Positions 21,143-35,110 are shown, counted from the first letter of the stretch. The stretch: DNA of 64,000 nucleotides from Candidatus Altimarinota bacterium (GCA_028685185.1 JAQUEK010000001.1:1-64000), one strand, 5' to 3'. Program-made: numbers and translations. Notes: generated by a model not told the origin, from the sequence alone.

Positions 21143-22219
21143 ATGTGAATAGAAAATAATTGAACCCACAAGCAACCTGAGCATGCAAAAAAAAATGTAC
21201 GTCTTTCAAAAAATCCTAAAATGGCTGAAAAGCAATCAAAAGAACTTGAAAAATTAGGAAAAAAGAGGAAATTATTGAAATGAGTCGAAAAAGCTAAAAC
21301 TATCTGAAGGAAATCCCCTCTTAAGCAACAGATAAAGCAGATGGCTTCAAATAACATCAAAACATGAGATATCGATAATGCGAAATTCGATAAGATGAAT
21401 TCAGACAAGGAATATTTCAACAGGAATTATTCAAAATACAATAAATGAGTCTGTGCTTGGGTGTGACTTAATAATAATCTATCTGTCAGTCTCATAGAAA
21501 GAGAATCTACATATGACATAAAAGCCAAATCTGAGACGCTTGCCGACGGATATATGCAGTTGACCAATGATCCATTCGAAGATATGTACATCTGAAAATT
21601 CACAAAAAGAACATGAAAATGAAAGATCAGGAAATTGGAGTGAAGATGAACCGATTATGTGACATATTTCAAGACTTTGCCCGAAAATCTGATAGCACCG
21701 ATAAGCAACAAATTCGTGCAAAAGACTCTTAGGAGAATGAAGGAGATGGCCTTAGATGAAAAAAAGATGAATGTATCAGAGTGGAACAAGGGCATCGAAT
21801 TCCTTGAAAAAAATAGGAAAGAGCCTCATCTTAACCTGATAATCTGAAATACATATCTGTCTTATCTTAAGAATCAGGAAGCTAGCGATAAAAGGATAGA
21901 TGCTCAGGTAGAGAAATTGGAAAAGCTTATAAAAAAGATATGAGGAAAGAATAAAGTCTCAAAAGAAAAAATAGAAAAAAGATTTAAAAGTCTTCTTAGT
22001 GAAAAATGAATCAATGTTTCAAACTGAGTATGAGAATTGGAGGAATTCCTTAGAAAACTGAAAAATCCTAACAATAAGGACTTGAGGTCAAGCTTTTATG
22101 CATTATCAAGATATAATTGACAATGATATAATGCAGAGGACATGACCGAACATAAAATAATCTATGCCGTTGCCGTATTGACTGCAAAAAAATGAAGGGA
22201 TATACGAAATATAGCCTAA
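21143..22219 (+). CDS. Lytic transglycosylase-like protein (SLT fold)
   Basis: 358 residues without an obvious signal peptide. After a basic N-terminal region comes an SLT-like core: SLIERESTYDIKAKSETLADGYMQLTNDPFEDM (catalytic Glu in ERES, then the GYMQL loop), then LNLIIGNTYLSYLKNQ (N-x-x-x-G-x-x-Y-L), and FYALSRYNGQGYN near the end, corresponding to the A-Y-N-x-G motif. Between them lies an inserted charged region of about 80 residues. Such enzymes cleave glycan strands of peptidoglycan. Its stop codon overlaps that of the convergent acyltransferase. Lack of a signal peptide makes export uncertain. Confidence 0.65.
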
Positions 22220-22926
22220 TATCTTATCGGGAAAAACAAGCTCAATATCAAGAAAATTATAGGAGCATGGATGACATAGATCAACAAAGATTTCCTTCAT
22301 AAAAATCAGATGATTCGCAGATATTTTATCTCACCTGAAAAAACCTTATCAATAAGGTTTTTTTCTATAAGGAAAACTCAAATGGAATAACCTATGATCA
22401 TAACTCAAAACCAAGGAATAACAGGATAATAATCAGCCGAATAAAATCAATCATATTTAAATCATAGCCAAAACAAAAACTTGCTTCATACCAAAATACT
22501 TCATATTGCATTTCAAATAATTATCAAAGCTATTCCTATAATAAAGTTAAGATAACGGAATTTCCTGAAAAACAAGATAAGTGAAAATCATAATGTGAAG
22601 AAGTGTAATATTCAAAACACTATGAATTGTGATCTTATTGAAAGATAGGTTATAAGACTTATAGATAACGATAAGAATGCCAAAATGACGATCTTATTGA
22701 AGTAATTTCGAATAATCCCTTTTCCGTGCTTTTTTTCAGAAATCGCAAAACAAAAACCTGATATTCATATAAAAAGGCTTCATCATATCAATTGTACATT
22801 TTTCAGAAAAAATGGAGATATATCGAAATATATTCAGAAAACATTGGATAAGATATAATTGAAGTGAAAAAGAATCATCACAATGACCAAAAATCACTTC
22901 AAATAATCTATTTTCTCATATCTCAT
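22216..22926 (-). CDS. Multi-helix acyltransferase-like membrane protein (DUF1624 type)
   Basis: 236 residues, nearly all hydrophobic helices. The N-terminus YEKIDYLKGFLVIVMILFHFNYIL matches the R-x-x-x-I-D-x-l-R-G-x-x-i-x-x-M-x-x-x-H-f start of the heparan-alpha-glucosaminide acetyltransferase/DUF1624 group. The conserved His in LFHF is present and the protein ends FLGRKSLLIYVIHAPIIFLILSLFF. Family members transfer acyl groups to sugars across the membrane. It lies 24 bases downstream of the PKD-like surface protein on the same strand. The exact substrate cannot be seen. Confidence 0.68.
22338..22364 (+). terminator. Terminator hairpin inside a convergent gene
   Basis: AAAAACCTTAT and ATAAGGTTTTT with loop CA, followed by more T. 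It lies about 120 bases after the transglycosylase stop but within the coding sequence of the opposite-strand acyltransferase, where it encodes EKNLIDKVF. It could stop plus-strand transcripts. Confidence 0.6.
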
Positions 22927-22950
22927 AATTTTCAATTTAAATCAGGGATA

Positions 22951-25650
22951 TTATATTTTTATTCGTTTCCTAATCAAAAGATAAACTAAAATCATAGCTA
23001 TGAAACTTGTCAGTATCATATATATTCCGTAATCGACATGTTTTTTTTGGATGCTTTTTTTGATTTTCATATCTTTTATATCTATCTCTTTATCTGATTT
23101 CGGCTTTGCTTTTGTTTTCACTTTTGGCTTTGATGAAGCTTTTGTATTTAAATCTGGTTTATATACAACGAGCTTCATTTTGCTTGTACCTATGACCTGA
23201 TCAAATTGATTTAGAACAACCAATTTCGCTTCATATTTTCATGTGCTGTATTTAAGTGGCTTAGGTGCGAATCAAAGATATTTTTGTCAATTTCACATAT
23301 CCCATACATAGGAAAGCTCATTTATCTTTTTTGAGTTTATTCAAAAATCGACAGAGCATATCTTATCCGTTTCACAATAAAGAGTATTCCCTATTATCTT
23401 TTTGCTTTTTGGTAATTTTCATTGTATCTTTATCTTAAAATTATCGCTAGAAATCAAAGATCCAGTTTTAGCTAGCATAGGTTTAATCTTATCTGTACTT
23501 CATGAGAATGAAGAAGTCCTATCGATTACAATATCGTCCATTATTCTCATATTCCATGACAGGGTATCAACAAGTCCGGTTCAACATGTTAGATTAACGG
23601 TTCAAGCAGTATTATTTAAACTCAGCTTTGTGATATTCTTATATAGCTTTAAAGATGAACCAGGATTTAAGACTAGATCATTCTTTATCTTATAATATTT
23701 TGAAGATTTAAGGGTTTTCGCTTCGATCTTGCAGGATCTTATATTCATTTCCTTCTGTCATATATTCTGAAGTTCAATCCATTCAAGATTATCATTTCAT
23801 TTCGGATTTGGCATGATAGAAGAAAGTCTTATATATCTAAAGATGGAATCCATATCAATATTGATTTCTTCTTCTTTTATATCTTTCTTTTTATCAGCTT
23901 CATCCTTTTCCGATCATAAGACCTTTATGATTATATAATCCTGACTTTCGGTTCAGTAGTGATCTATCGCTTTCATATTCACGACATATTCTCACTTTGT
24001 GTATCTGATGCTCTTGGGATTTTTTCACTCGAAAATCGTTCAGTTTCAGAAATTCCAAAGATATCTTATATTCCTTAAGGCCCTATCTATTGCTCATTCC
24101 AGATTCACACTACATTCATCCTGATGGCAGAACAGGGTTTTTGATTCCATATATCTTATCTTGCCATCAATGGCTCATTGCACATTTATCTTTGAATTGA
24201 ATCAGATATGAACATTATCTGCAGTAATATTATCCGTGTTGTTCAGAAATACGGTTTTCGTGAAGATATTTCTTATCATGATAGTTTTTTCCTTGAAATT
24301 TGAGATATCGTGCTTATCGGAAATCCTTAATGTTACACTATAGCTTCATGGCGGATAATGGATATATCATGGATTGCAAGAATCAGTAATTCAAGAAGAA
24401 TAATCGGCTCATGGAAAATTCCAGCTGCATAAATATCCCGATTCTGATATTCATGAAAAACTCCCTTCTCAATTGAAATTGACGCTGCAATCTTCTTTAT
24501 TGCAGGATAATTCAGAATCAAGTCAGCTTTGTATTTCGATTATAGGGTCAGGGATTTCATTTTTCTGAAAAGACATATCAGTTTTTGGCAAATTATCTAC
24601 ATAAAATGATTTTTCCTTGAAATCAGAAATATCATCTATATTTGAAATCCTGAGCCTTACTTGAAAATATCAGGTTCAGAAAGTCACAATATTAGGATTG
24701 CATTTGTTTTCCTCTCATGTCTGAAATCCGAAATCTATCGAACATGAATAATCAGACATCTTATATCAGGAAAATGAATTTTCCATATTCAGGTTCATCT
24801 TACATTCTGCTTTGGATCAGTCGCAAATATATATACCGGTTCAAGATTGCTGCAGATATGTAGGTGATTGGAAAACATAGCTTATTTCAGGAATAGTAAA
24901 GCCTGGATTCACTACATCTTCTTGGCTTCAAGAAGATATCACTAATCCGGATCAAACCTCTATGGTATTTCATGATCATAAGTCCCCTTCATCGATCATT
25001 CATGTTCAATTTGTAGTTCAAGTGAATCAGATGCTTATAGATTCTCATGTTTGTGACAAACTTCAGGTATCCGTAGTTCAAGTCATGACAAGCTCTCATG
25101 TTCATATTATGCTTCAGGTATTATCTATATTCTGTTCTATGGGAGTATAAGGTTCCTGAGAAATGAAAGGATTTTCAAATGTCCTATTGAATACATATGA
25201 GCTTCTATAATTTCAAAATGAGCTTGTCAAACTGAGTTTAGTCATTTCCACTCATGAGATATCGGTTATTCATACTCACTCCAAAGTCTTCAGTCTCAGA
25301 TCGCTTGATGTAGAATTATTTATCATCAGGTCCTTCTTCAGATTATCCTGTTCAATGATATCCAGATACATGAAACTGCCTGAAATGGAGAAATTCGAAA
25401 ACAATCAAGGCTCAGAATTGATTTTCCTCAATGCCAATCATCATGTATTCGAATAGATCTGAATCTTTGAAAAATCAGGAACTCCGGATATCTGTGAATC
25501 GAATTCTATTCAAAGCCTATCAACCTTAGAGTTGAAATCAAGATCCCAATAATAAAGATTTACAGCACTGAGTGAATATGCGACTTTTATGAAAATGAAG
25601 AACAATCAGGCTAAAAATGCTGACCTTAAGATAATTTTACGCTTATCCAT
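22951..25650 (-). CDS. Large surface protein with PKD-like repeats
   Basis: 899 residues. N-terminal hydrophobic segment after a basic start (MDKRKIILRSAFLAGLFFIFIKVAYS) and a C-terminal membrane helix followed by a basic tail (YGIYMILTSFIAMILVYLLIRKRIKI), so it is probably anchored at the cell surface. The middle has Ser/Thr/Gly-rich linkers. At least three related modules follow, each with a Cys pair, a conserved W/F-x-F-G-like strand and a Y-x-V-x-L-R/K-x strand. Examples are CSVNFNGEGSFSG...YSVTLRISDKHDI, CKMNLNMENSFSG...FQVRLRISNIDDI and CSVNLEWAIDRALR...YVVNMKAIDHY. The layout resembles PKD domains used in adhesion. No enzyme motif seen. Confidence 0.72.
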
Positions 25651-25845
25651 ATGTTATTTTAATGATAAAACATACGGATAGTAAAGATGCATTAAAAGAA
25701 AAATATTGAAAAAGCTTAGAAAAATAATTTGGATTGAAAATCCATAAGATGTTGATTTTTTAAAAAAGTGATATAAAATAACCTAAATAGTCAAAAATTG
25801 AATATATATTCCAGCTATATAAATATATTTCTTAATTCATAGCAT

Positions 25846-26877
25846 ATGAAAACAAGATTATTAAAATATGTTTGAATATCTATATCATCCATAATAGCAG
25901 TTTCATGAGTGATATATGCAGCATCAAATATTACAACATTTTCTCAAACTGTAATTGGTTGAGATACTATAAGTGAGCAGTGGTATAGTCTAGTGAATTC
26001 TTCATTATCTAAAATTTTTGATGACACCTGAAATCTTAAGGATTGAAGTATACCTGCAAATAAGATATGAAGGATACCTGCAGATCAGATTGATTGATTA
26101 CCTGCAGCAACCACACCTGTTGTGGCAGATCCTAATTATGAATATATGTTAGTTCCGCCATCAACAAATAATACCATCGCTTGTTATTATAAACCAACAA
26201 ATCAAATTGTTGCAGATAGCTTCTGTGCAAAGGACCTTCTATGATGAGAACATAGCAGTCAAGAATGTTGATTATTATGATGATCTGTCGAATTCAATGC
26301 TGACTGAAAAATATGTGTATTCAATGAAATACCATCATGATCGACAACATTAGCATACTATTACGGTCCGACTATAAATGTCAATTCTGTAGTAAACTGA
26401 TATAGAAGAGATGCTGCCTGATATTATTATTCAAGTGCCTCATGCAAATTATATACAAAACAGATGGATCCATATTCCACTGCAGTTTCAGCGTATTTCA
26501 AATATGCATGAAAATCATGAACATTACCAACTAAAATCGCTGCAAGCAACACTTCAACTTCATGTACCACATGATCACATCCCTATTGAGTTTATGAATC
26601 AGCTAATAGTAGCATACCTAATCTAAAATACTCTGTATATTCAGCATCAGTGACAACATATTATTCTGTAACAATGTATTATTTCGATGATAGAATAAAA
26701 TTCGGTTGGTTCTATGGTACATCTGTCAGTCCTATAGATTTATCAACAAAGCTATCATCAGAATATTGCTTACGAACTTCAGCTGCCTGAGAATATAATA
26801 TTCCCCCAAGCACGATAGATAACGTTGCATGAAATCTTTTGGGCGCAGCTTACAGACAATCAATAGCCTGCAAATAA
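25846..26877 (+). CDS. Secreted protein, unknown
   Basis: 343 residues. Signal-like N-terminus MKTRLLKYVGISISSIIAVSGVIYAASNITTFSQTVI. Then comes a stretch of short repeats of the form G-x-I-P-A-x-x-I (GSIPANKIGRIPADQIDGLPA). The rest is rich in Tyr, Ser and Cys, for example CYYKPTNQIVADSFCAKDLLGGEHSSQECG. The N-terminus is somewhat like a pilin signal but no clear prepilin cleavage motif is visible. It lies just upstream of a lipoprotein gene on the same strand. Likely an exported surface protein; no function assigned. Confidence 0.65.
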
Positions 26878-26903
26878 AAAGTATACTTTAATATTTCACA
26901 AAA

Positions 26904-27464
26904 ATGAACTTAAAAAAAATTTATGTAGCACTTATTTTTTCCTTTATAATATTTTTAACTTCTTGCTGAGAAAAAAATAGTAATATATGAAATATAAAAA
27001 ACCTGAATAATTCTGATAAGTTACCTGTAAATGAAAACATAAACGAATTCAATGATCTTACTCTAAAAGAAAAAGAGAAGTCTGATTGTTTGAAATTTGA
27101 AAATAACACAACAAAACAATATTGCAATGCTTATAAAAATAAATTAAAAACAGATAAACTTATCTTTTCATCAGATATTACAAAATCAATCAAAAACTGT
27201 GATGATTTTGTAAAAACAAACAAAGATATATTTTTATCCCCTACAAAATGTAGGTTGAAGATTGTTATAACTAACTATTTATCAAATTTAAATAACCCTT
27301 TATATAAAAGCGATAAACCTATTAATTGCAAACTCTTAGAGTCATATAATGAAAAAGATGTCTGCGAACAAAGTCTGAATGATATATTTAAATATATGGA
27401 GTCGAAAAGAATTGAAAAAACAGTGGATGAATACAAGGATATAATTCCGGCATTAATAAACTAA
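26904..27464 (+). CDS. Putative lipoprotein, unknown
   Basis: 186 residues. The N-terminus MNLKKIYVALIFSFIIFLTSCGEKNS is a lipoprotein signal with the lipobox LTSC. The mature part is hydrophilic, Lys/Asn-rich, and has several Cys (SDCLKFE, QYCNAY, NCDDF, TKCRL, NCKLLE, DVCEQ), which suggests disulfide pairing outside the cell. It starts 26 bases after the preceding secreted protein gene and is probably co-expressed with it. Confidence 0.75.
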
Positions 27465-27477
27465 TATTATAAAAAAT

Positions 27478-28656
27478 CTATCATATTCAAACTTCATCTT
27501 TTATCATCTGTGCGAACGTATCAAGACTGAATATCTTTGCTTGTTTGACACAATCTTCTTTCATGGATAAGCTTTTTTCCATATCAAGATCGCAAACAGC
27601 TTTCCTGATATCTTCGATTCTGGCATCCTTATCTATAAGTATTCAGGTCTTTGAGTCTATTATCATCTCCTTGAGTCATCAGTCGTCCACTCATATCACA
27701 GGAACTCAACAGGCCATGGATTCAACAGGGCTCATTCAGAAATCCTCATCGACAGGAATATAGATTGTCGCTATAGATTCTCATATGAGCTTTCTGAGAT
27801 TCTCATCATCAGGCGATTCAATCGTAGATATATTATCATATCATTTTACCATTTTTAATATCCTGACCTTATCCGGATCATTTTTTCAATACGATATGAT
27901 AAGCTTCTTGTCAGGCATCTGTATAAATGCTTCAGCTATCTTATCAACTCTCTTTATCTCAGTCAATCTTGCCCAAGAGAAATAATATTCAGACCTGGTT
28001 TCTGATGGTTTGAAGAAAGATATATCTACTGGAGGATAGATGATTACAGATTCCCTTCATAGGAATTTCTTTATCCTCTGCTGAACATTTTTAGAATTCG
28101 TTATTATCTTATCAAGCTTTGCAAAATCCTTCCTGTACATTTTCTCGAAAACATAGCATGCTATCCTATATGGAATCCTTAAAATTGTCGGAACCTTAGA
28201 ATAATAAACCTCTTTCTGATCATATAGATATCTTGGCGGAGTATGGCAATAATAGATTTTCTTAGCATCTTTCCTACAATTTCTGATAGCTCAGATTCAA
28301 TCTCAGCTGAAGATGACTATATCATAATCCTTCAATATCTGTGTCTGAAACAATATTGCCAATTTAAGCGCAAAATGGCGGAATCATTTCATAAGTATGA
28401 AAGATGCTCACTTCAATAAGCTCCTATCTTTTATCTTCTCAACCTGATAGCTTTTCTTATCGAAAAAAGCAAATCATGGCTTAGTTATCTCTATGATCTT
28501 TCAATTGAATCAGACTTCTCTCGGATCAAGACTTCATTCATCGAAAAAACCTGAGATAAGATCAGCATCAAGCGATTTTGCAAGAAGCGTTATAAGCCTC
28601 TCTCATCCTCATCTGTACATGAAATGATCATGGAAAACTCAAATTTTTTTAGACAT
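27478..28656 (-). CDS. GT4-type glycosyltransferase
   Basis: 392 residues. The N-terminus KKIGVFHDHFMYRGGGERL is the typical GT-B start with a Gly-rich loop, here with glycines written TGA. The middle contains YDIVIFSGDC and IYYCHTPPRYLYD. The C-terminal half has YFSGARLTEIKRVDKIAEAF, then LIISYGKNDPDKVRI and the E-x7-E region DEDFGMSPVESMACGVPVIG. It transfers a nucleotide sugar to a glycan or lipid acceptor at the inner membrane face. The closest general type is the mannosyltransferase group of O-antigen pathways. It follows ftsH on the same strand but a strong inverted repeat separates the two. Confidence 0.87.
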
Positions 28657-28680
28657 AATTGATTTTATATTATTTCAAAT

Positions 28681-28716
28681 AATCATAAAGATGTCACAAG
28701 TGACATCTTTATGATT
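28681..28716. terminator. Perfect inverted repeat between ftsH and the glycosyltransferase
   Basis: AATCATAAAGATGTCAC and its complement are separated by only two bases. It lies just after the ftsH stop on the minus strand. The T-run on either side is weak, so it may be an attenuating or processing structure rather than a strict terminator. Confidence 0.6.
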
Positions 28717-28729
28717 TCAGATTTAAATA

Positions 28730-30676
<1,947 letters not shown>

Positions 30677-30831
30677 AGTTAAAATTGTTAAATAAAAGCT
30701 AGTAGATAGTATTAAAAAATGCCGAAAAATCAAATCCAGATTCTCTATATTTCACAATATATGAAATAGAGATAAATTCAAGCTCTGTATTGATTTATTT
30801 GCTCATTTCCTTAAAATAAATATAATATGAT

Positions 30832-30861
30832 TTGACAAAAATAAATATAAAGTTATATATA
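30832..30861 (+). promoter_or_regulatory. Promoter of the Tyr/Cys-repeat protein gene
   Basis: TTGACA at 30832-30837 and a TATATA-type -10 about 17-18 bases later, upstream of the ATG at 30926. The spacer is pure A/T. Confidence 0.6.
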
Positions 30862-30925
30862 AGAATATAAAAACAAAAACAAATCTCACTTATACAAACA
30901 TTAAATATAACTTATCAATATTATT

Positions 30926-32020
30926 ATGAAAAAAATATTTAGCTTTATTATAATCCTTTCTGCGTTTTTTTCAATAAAAATCGCATTCTGATACAGTGAT
31001 TATGATTCATGCAGCACTTATTATAGCCATAAGAATGATTCATTCTGCTACAATAAATACAAATCTGATTCAAATTCCAGATACAGCAATTCAAATTATT
31101 ACTATGATAGAAGCTATGATAATTCCTATTATCCATATGTGAATAACTGATATGACAGGACTGTAAATGATGCATATGATGATTATGATTCATGCAGAAG
31201 CTATTATAATTATTGAAACGACTCATTCTGCAACAATTATTTCCATTGAAGCTCTTACCAGAAATCAAACTCTTATTATGACTATAATTCATGCAGGAAA
31301 TTCTATAATTACAGCAATGACGCTTTTTGCATAAGCAGGTTTAATAATGTCATATATACGAATTCTGATAGAAGCAATAACAGTTTCTATGACTATGATT
31401 CATGCAGAAGATACTATAATTATAACAATGATGCGCTTTGCAACAGCTACTACTATTGAATAGCGAACACATACTATACAGATTACAGCTCTTGCAGCAA
31501 ATATTACAAATACAACAATGATTCATTCTGTTCAAACAGATATAACTGAAACTACAACAGCTACTGACAGACAAGGACGGGTGAAGAGAATTATTGGAAT
31601 CTGATATATATGAACGGTCTTGAAGACAGATATTCCAATTCTTCAAAGTCCGATTTCTTCACCAGAAATGTCATATGAACAAGTGTTGAGATGGATAAGT
31701 TCGACAGTGCTCAAATGATAAATTTCTGACTTACAAACTCAGTAAATAAGACAAAGTACAGTGACGCAACCAGATTCGTGAATGCCCTCAGATCAGAGAT
31801 ATCTACCAGATATCAAAATTGAACCATAACATATGACAAGATGAACGATATAATAAATGATTTCTCATACTACATCTATTACACCAATTTATACTTCGAG
31901 AATCTCAGGAATATAGAGAAATGAAAAAATATATCCATGAACCAAAAATCCTCAATCGAGAATCTTACAAAAGTAAAGACATTCTTCAATAAACTGAAAT
32001 TCACGCTTAGTAAGATTTAA
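30926..32020 (+). CDS. Secreted Tyr/Cys-rich repeat protein
   Basis: 364 residues. Signal peptide MKKIFSFIIILSAFFSIKIAFG. The next 190 residues hold five copies of a motif with consensus Y-D-x-S-C-x-x-Y-Y-x-x-x-N-D-S-F-C: YDSCSTYYSHKNDSFC, YDSCRSYYNYGNDSFC, YNSCRKFYNYSNDAFC, YDSCRRYYNYNNDALC and YSSCSKYYKYNNDSFC. Each has two Cys with ten residues between, separated by Asn/Tyr/Ser linkers. The C-terminal 150 residues form a different, helical domain (EMDKFDSAQMINFGLTNSVNKTKYSDATRF). Such paired Cys suggest small disulfide-closed modules on the cell surface. No family recognised. A strong terminator follows. Confidence 0.78.
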
Positions 32021-32074
32021 TCTGGACAATAAAAATATACAAGTCAGAATAGTTTATTTGAAGATTCCTAGATA

Positions 32075-32113
32075 AAAAACAGAGACGCGATTAATCGCGT
32101 CTCTGTTTTTTTA
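32075..32113. terminator. Bidirectional terminator (perfect palindrome)
   Basis: Arms AAAAACAGAGACGCGATT and its exact complement meet without a loop, so both strands end in T-runs. It separates the convergent repeat-protein and der genes. The outer 13 bases are the same as in the palindrome at 52081. Confidence 0.93.
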
Positions 32114-32119
32114 ATGTTT

Positions 32120-33520
32120 TTAATATACCCTTACCTTATCATTCTTCGGTTTGCTCTTATCTCTCTTGTATATGCTTTCCCTTCATTTCAGCTCAACTAT
32201 TATCGGTGTTCCCCAGAATCCGAAATATTCCCTTATCTGATTCTCCAGATATCTCTTGTAAGAGAAATGGAAATGAGCCTGATTGTTCACGCTTATAAGA
32301 AATTTAGGAGGATTGACATCAACCTGTGATCCATAATAGATCTTAGGCTTATGAGATTTCTTATTTCCGGTAGGAGCATGCTTATATGTAACTTGTTCGA
32401 TGAAATTGTTGAATACTCAAGTCTTAACCCTTTTTCATCTCTCTTCCTTTATCTTTGAAGCTTCTGAAAGTATCTCATCAACTCTTTTTCAATCTATGGC
32501 AGAAGTGAATAACGGTGATGCAAATGGCAAGAAATCGAATTTCTTCTTAAGATAATTCATATATTCAGCCTTTATAGATTCCTTATCAATTCCTGGTTTA
32601 GCCAAAACCTTATCCCATTTATTCACAACAAGTATTATTCATTTTGATTCTTCCAATGCTTTGCTTACTATATGAAGATCTCATGCTGTGATTCAATCGA
32701 ATCAATCGATTACCAATGCGACAACATCAGCTCTGACTATGGATCTTTCACTTCTCATTACGCTCCATTCTTCGATATCCTTGTATCATATCTTTCAAGC
32801 TCTTCTGATTCAAGCGGTATCAATCAGTACGAATTTCTGGTCATGCCATTCGAAAACAGTATCGACAGCATCTCTTGTAGTACCTGGCATATCCTTAACC
32901 ATTACTCTATTCTCTCAAGTGATAGCATTTATTATGCTTGATTTTCAAACATTAGGTCTTCAGATTATTGCAACCTTTACGAACTTATCATCATAATTCT
33001 CTTCGATGATCTCCAATCATTTTGATTTCAATGTTTTAGCTATGATATCCTTCAATTCGAAAATTCACTTATTCTGAGCGACACTCGTGAATAATACATT
33101 TTCAAATCATAATGAATAAAGCTCATAAGCGTCATTTATCCTGGTTTGGCTATCAGCTTTGTTTCAGATTACTATTATCTCTTTTCATGATTTTCTCAAG
33201 ACTTTTGCGATTTCCAAGTCCAAATCGGAAATCCTGTCACATTCAAGGACAAATAATATTATATCAGATTTATCTATTGAATTTTCAGCTCTCTTTCTGA
33301 CATCCTTCAGAATCTCATCCTTAGTTCATGAATTAAGACCTCCGCTATCCGCCAAAACATAGCTTATCGCATTTTCCTGGTCATTTACCTGATAATCCAA
33401 TATGTCACGCGTGGTATTTTCAATATCTGATACTATCGCGATCCTATATCAGCACAAGAAATTAAAAAGGCTTGATTTACCAACATTCGGTCTTCAAACT
33501 ATAGTTACTCTTCATATCAT
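32120..33520 (-). CDS. der: Ribosome assembly GTPase Der (EngA)
   Basis: 466 residues with two G domains in tandem, as only Der has. First domain: VGRPNVGKSSLFNFL near residue 9, then DIENTTRDILDY and ADSGGL. Second domain: IGRPNVGKSSIINAITG near residue 185, then MPGTTRDAVDT, IDTAGIRR and VVNKWDKV. The C-terminal KH-like domain ends with LENQIREYFGFGGTPIIVELKGRE. It acts in 50S subunit maturation. The start ATG is set by the V-T-I-V-G-R-P start, only four codons upstream. Confidence 0.95.
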
Positions 33521-33589
33521 ATTTTATGATTTTAATTTTAAACAATTGAGAAATCATATTGTCATTCTTATATCGCAGACAGGAGAATA

Positions 33590-33662
33590 ATCCCTTTAAA
33601 CAGATGATCTATTTATTTAAGGGATCCTTCGGCTTTATTACTCTTCGCTCAGGATAACACAT
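33590..33662. repeat. Palindromic repeat element with ATCCTGAGCGAAG core
   Basis: Between der and the CNNM gene lies a sequence that on the minus strand reads TTATCCTGAGCGAAGAGTAA, then CCGAAGGATCC. ATCCTGAGC...CGAAGGAT is the pattern of a short palindromic intergenic repeat that I recall from many unrelated bacterial genomes. A second inverted repeat (ATCCCTTTAAA/TTTAAGGGAT) is wrapped around it. Confidence 0.6.
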
Positions 33663-33721
33663 CTTTAATTTCAATTAAGATGATTGTATAAGAAATAGAC
33701 AATTTTGCAAGTTTAAAAGCT

Positions 33722-35011
33722 TTATTCCTTTTCCAATATGATTTGCCCTATCTTTCAATTAAGTATGCTTTTTACACATATCCTCAGGCTTTTATCTTTT
33801 CATGATAATTCTATGCACTCATCATTTTCAGGAAATCTTTCAAGTATCGAAGTTATTATATAGCTCAGATTCTCTCAAGCGAATTCCTGATCAAGTCAAA
33901 TCTCTGACAGATCGTTGATATCAAGCTCTTCGATAACATCATCTATAAGAGTGTTTCAACATGCTATGATACTTCAGTTCTCCAGACTTTTCATATATAT
34001 CTCTTCTTTATCCGTCTCGTCCTTGATATCTCAGAACACTTCCTCTATTATATCCTCCAAAGTGATTATTCATTCAACACCTCAGTGCTCATCTAAAACA
34101 AGCGCTATGTGCTTTCTGGATTTCTGCAATATCTCGAATACCTTATCGATTGGCTGAGTCAGTGGTATCTTTATGATCTTATCCAAAGTAAGGTCTCTTA
34201 GTTTTTTCGGTCATCTTCATGATTCCTTAAGTTTGAAAGCTTGTTTGAATGTTATGACGAAATCTATATTATCCACTGTTCAGTCATAAATAGGAATCCT
34301 AGAATGAGAATGAATCAGCAGATATTCGCAAAGCATATCAACTGTTGTATCTATACTGACGGCATCCATCTGCACCCTTGGTGTCATAACCGATTCCGCA
34401 ACTGTATCTCAAAGGTCAAGGATGGATTTTATCTTCTTATGCTCTTCCTCCTCAACTGCACCATTATCCTTTGACATATCTATGAAAGCCTCAAATTCCT
34501 CGCTGGACATTTTTGTAGAAATATTATTACTATTGAATAATCTTGATATAATCTTTACGAAAAATTCAATGATATAAGTTATCGGCAATAATATTATCAT
34601 TAAAAAATGGTAAAATCCTGCGACTAATAAAGATGTTTTTTCTGCATATTTTGAACAAATTGACTTTGGTGTTATTTCTCAAAACAAAAGCAATATAATA
34701 GTAACCATTCAGGTTGCTATTCATATTCAATAGCTTCATGGTAAATTTAGGCTTTCAACCAATTGAACTGCATTTACAGTTGCAAGCGCTGATGCTCAAA
34801 CATTTACCAGATTATTACCTATCAAAATTGTTATAAGAAGTCTATCGTTGTTTTTTTTAATTTTTTTAAGATATTTTGCTCAAGCTTTTTTTTCTTTTAT
34901 AAGTGAGGTGATCTTATGTTGTGATATGCTCATTAATGCTATTTCAGTTCAAGAAAAAAATGCAGAAAGTGCAACCAATAAGATAAACAGAAATAAAGAT
35001 GAGGGGTCCAT
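33722..35011 (-). CDS. CNNM/CorC-family transporter-type protein with CBS domains
   Basis: 429 residues. The N-terminal DUF21/CNNM domain starts MDPSSLFLFILLVALSAFFSGTEIALMSIS and includes LIGNNLVNVGASALAT and LFGEITPKSICSKYAEK, all family signatures. A linker helix leads to two CBS domains (VMTPRVQMDAVSIDTTVD and LDKIIKIPLTQPIDKVFEILQKSRKHIALVLDEHGGVEGIITLEDIIEEVFGDIKDE). A C-terminal CorC/HlyC domain follows. Members are implicated in Mg2+ or Co2+ efflux. It starts about 100 bases from the repeat that bounds the ATP-grasp cassette. Confidence 0.92.
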
Positions 35012-35110
35012 AAGACAATATGTAATTAAGAATAATTGATTTATATATATAAAATATTGAAAATAATACAAAAAGCAAGATTAATTATGTTTTGCTGCCA
35101 TAACATAAAA

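Noticed and set aside
30926-31600. Possible CRISPR-like repetition
   Set aside because: The repetition is at protein level with variable DNA and spacing and lies within a coding frame.
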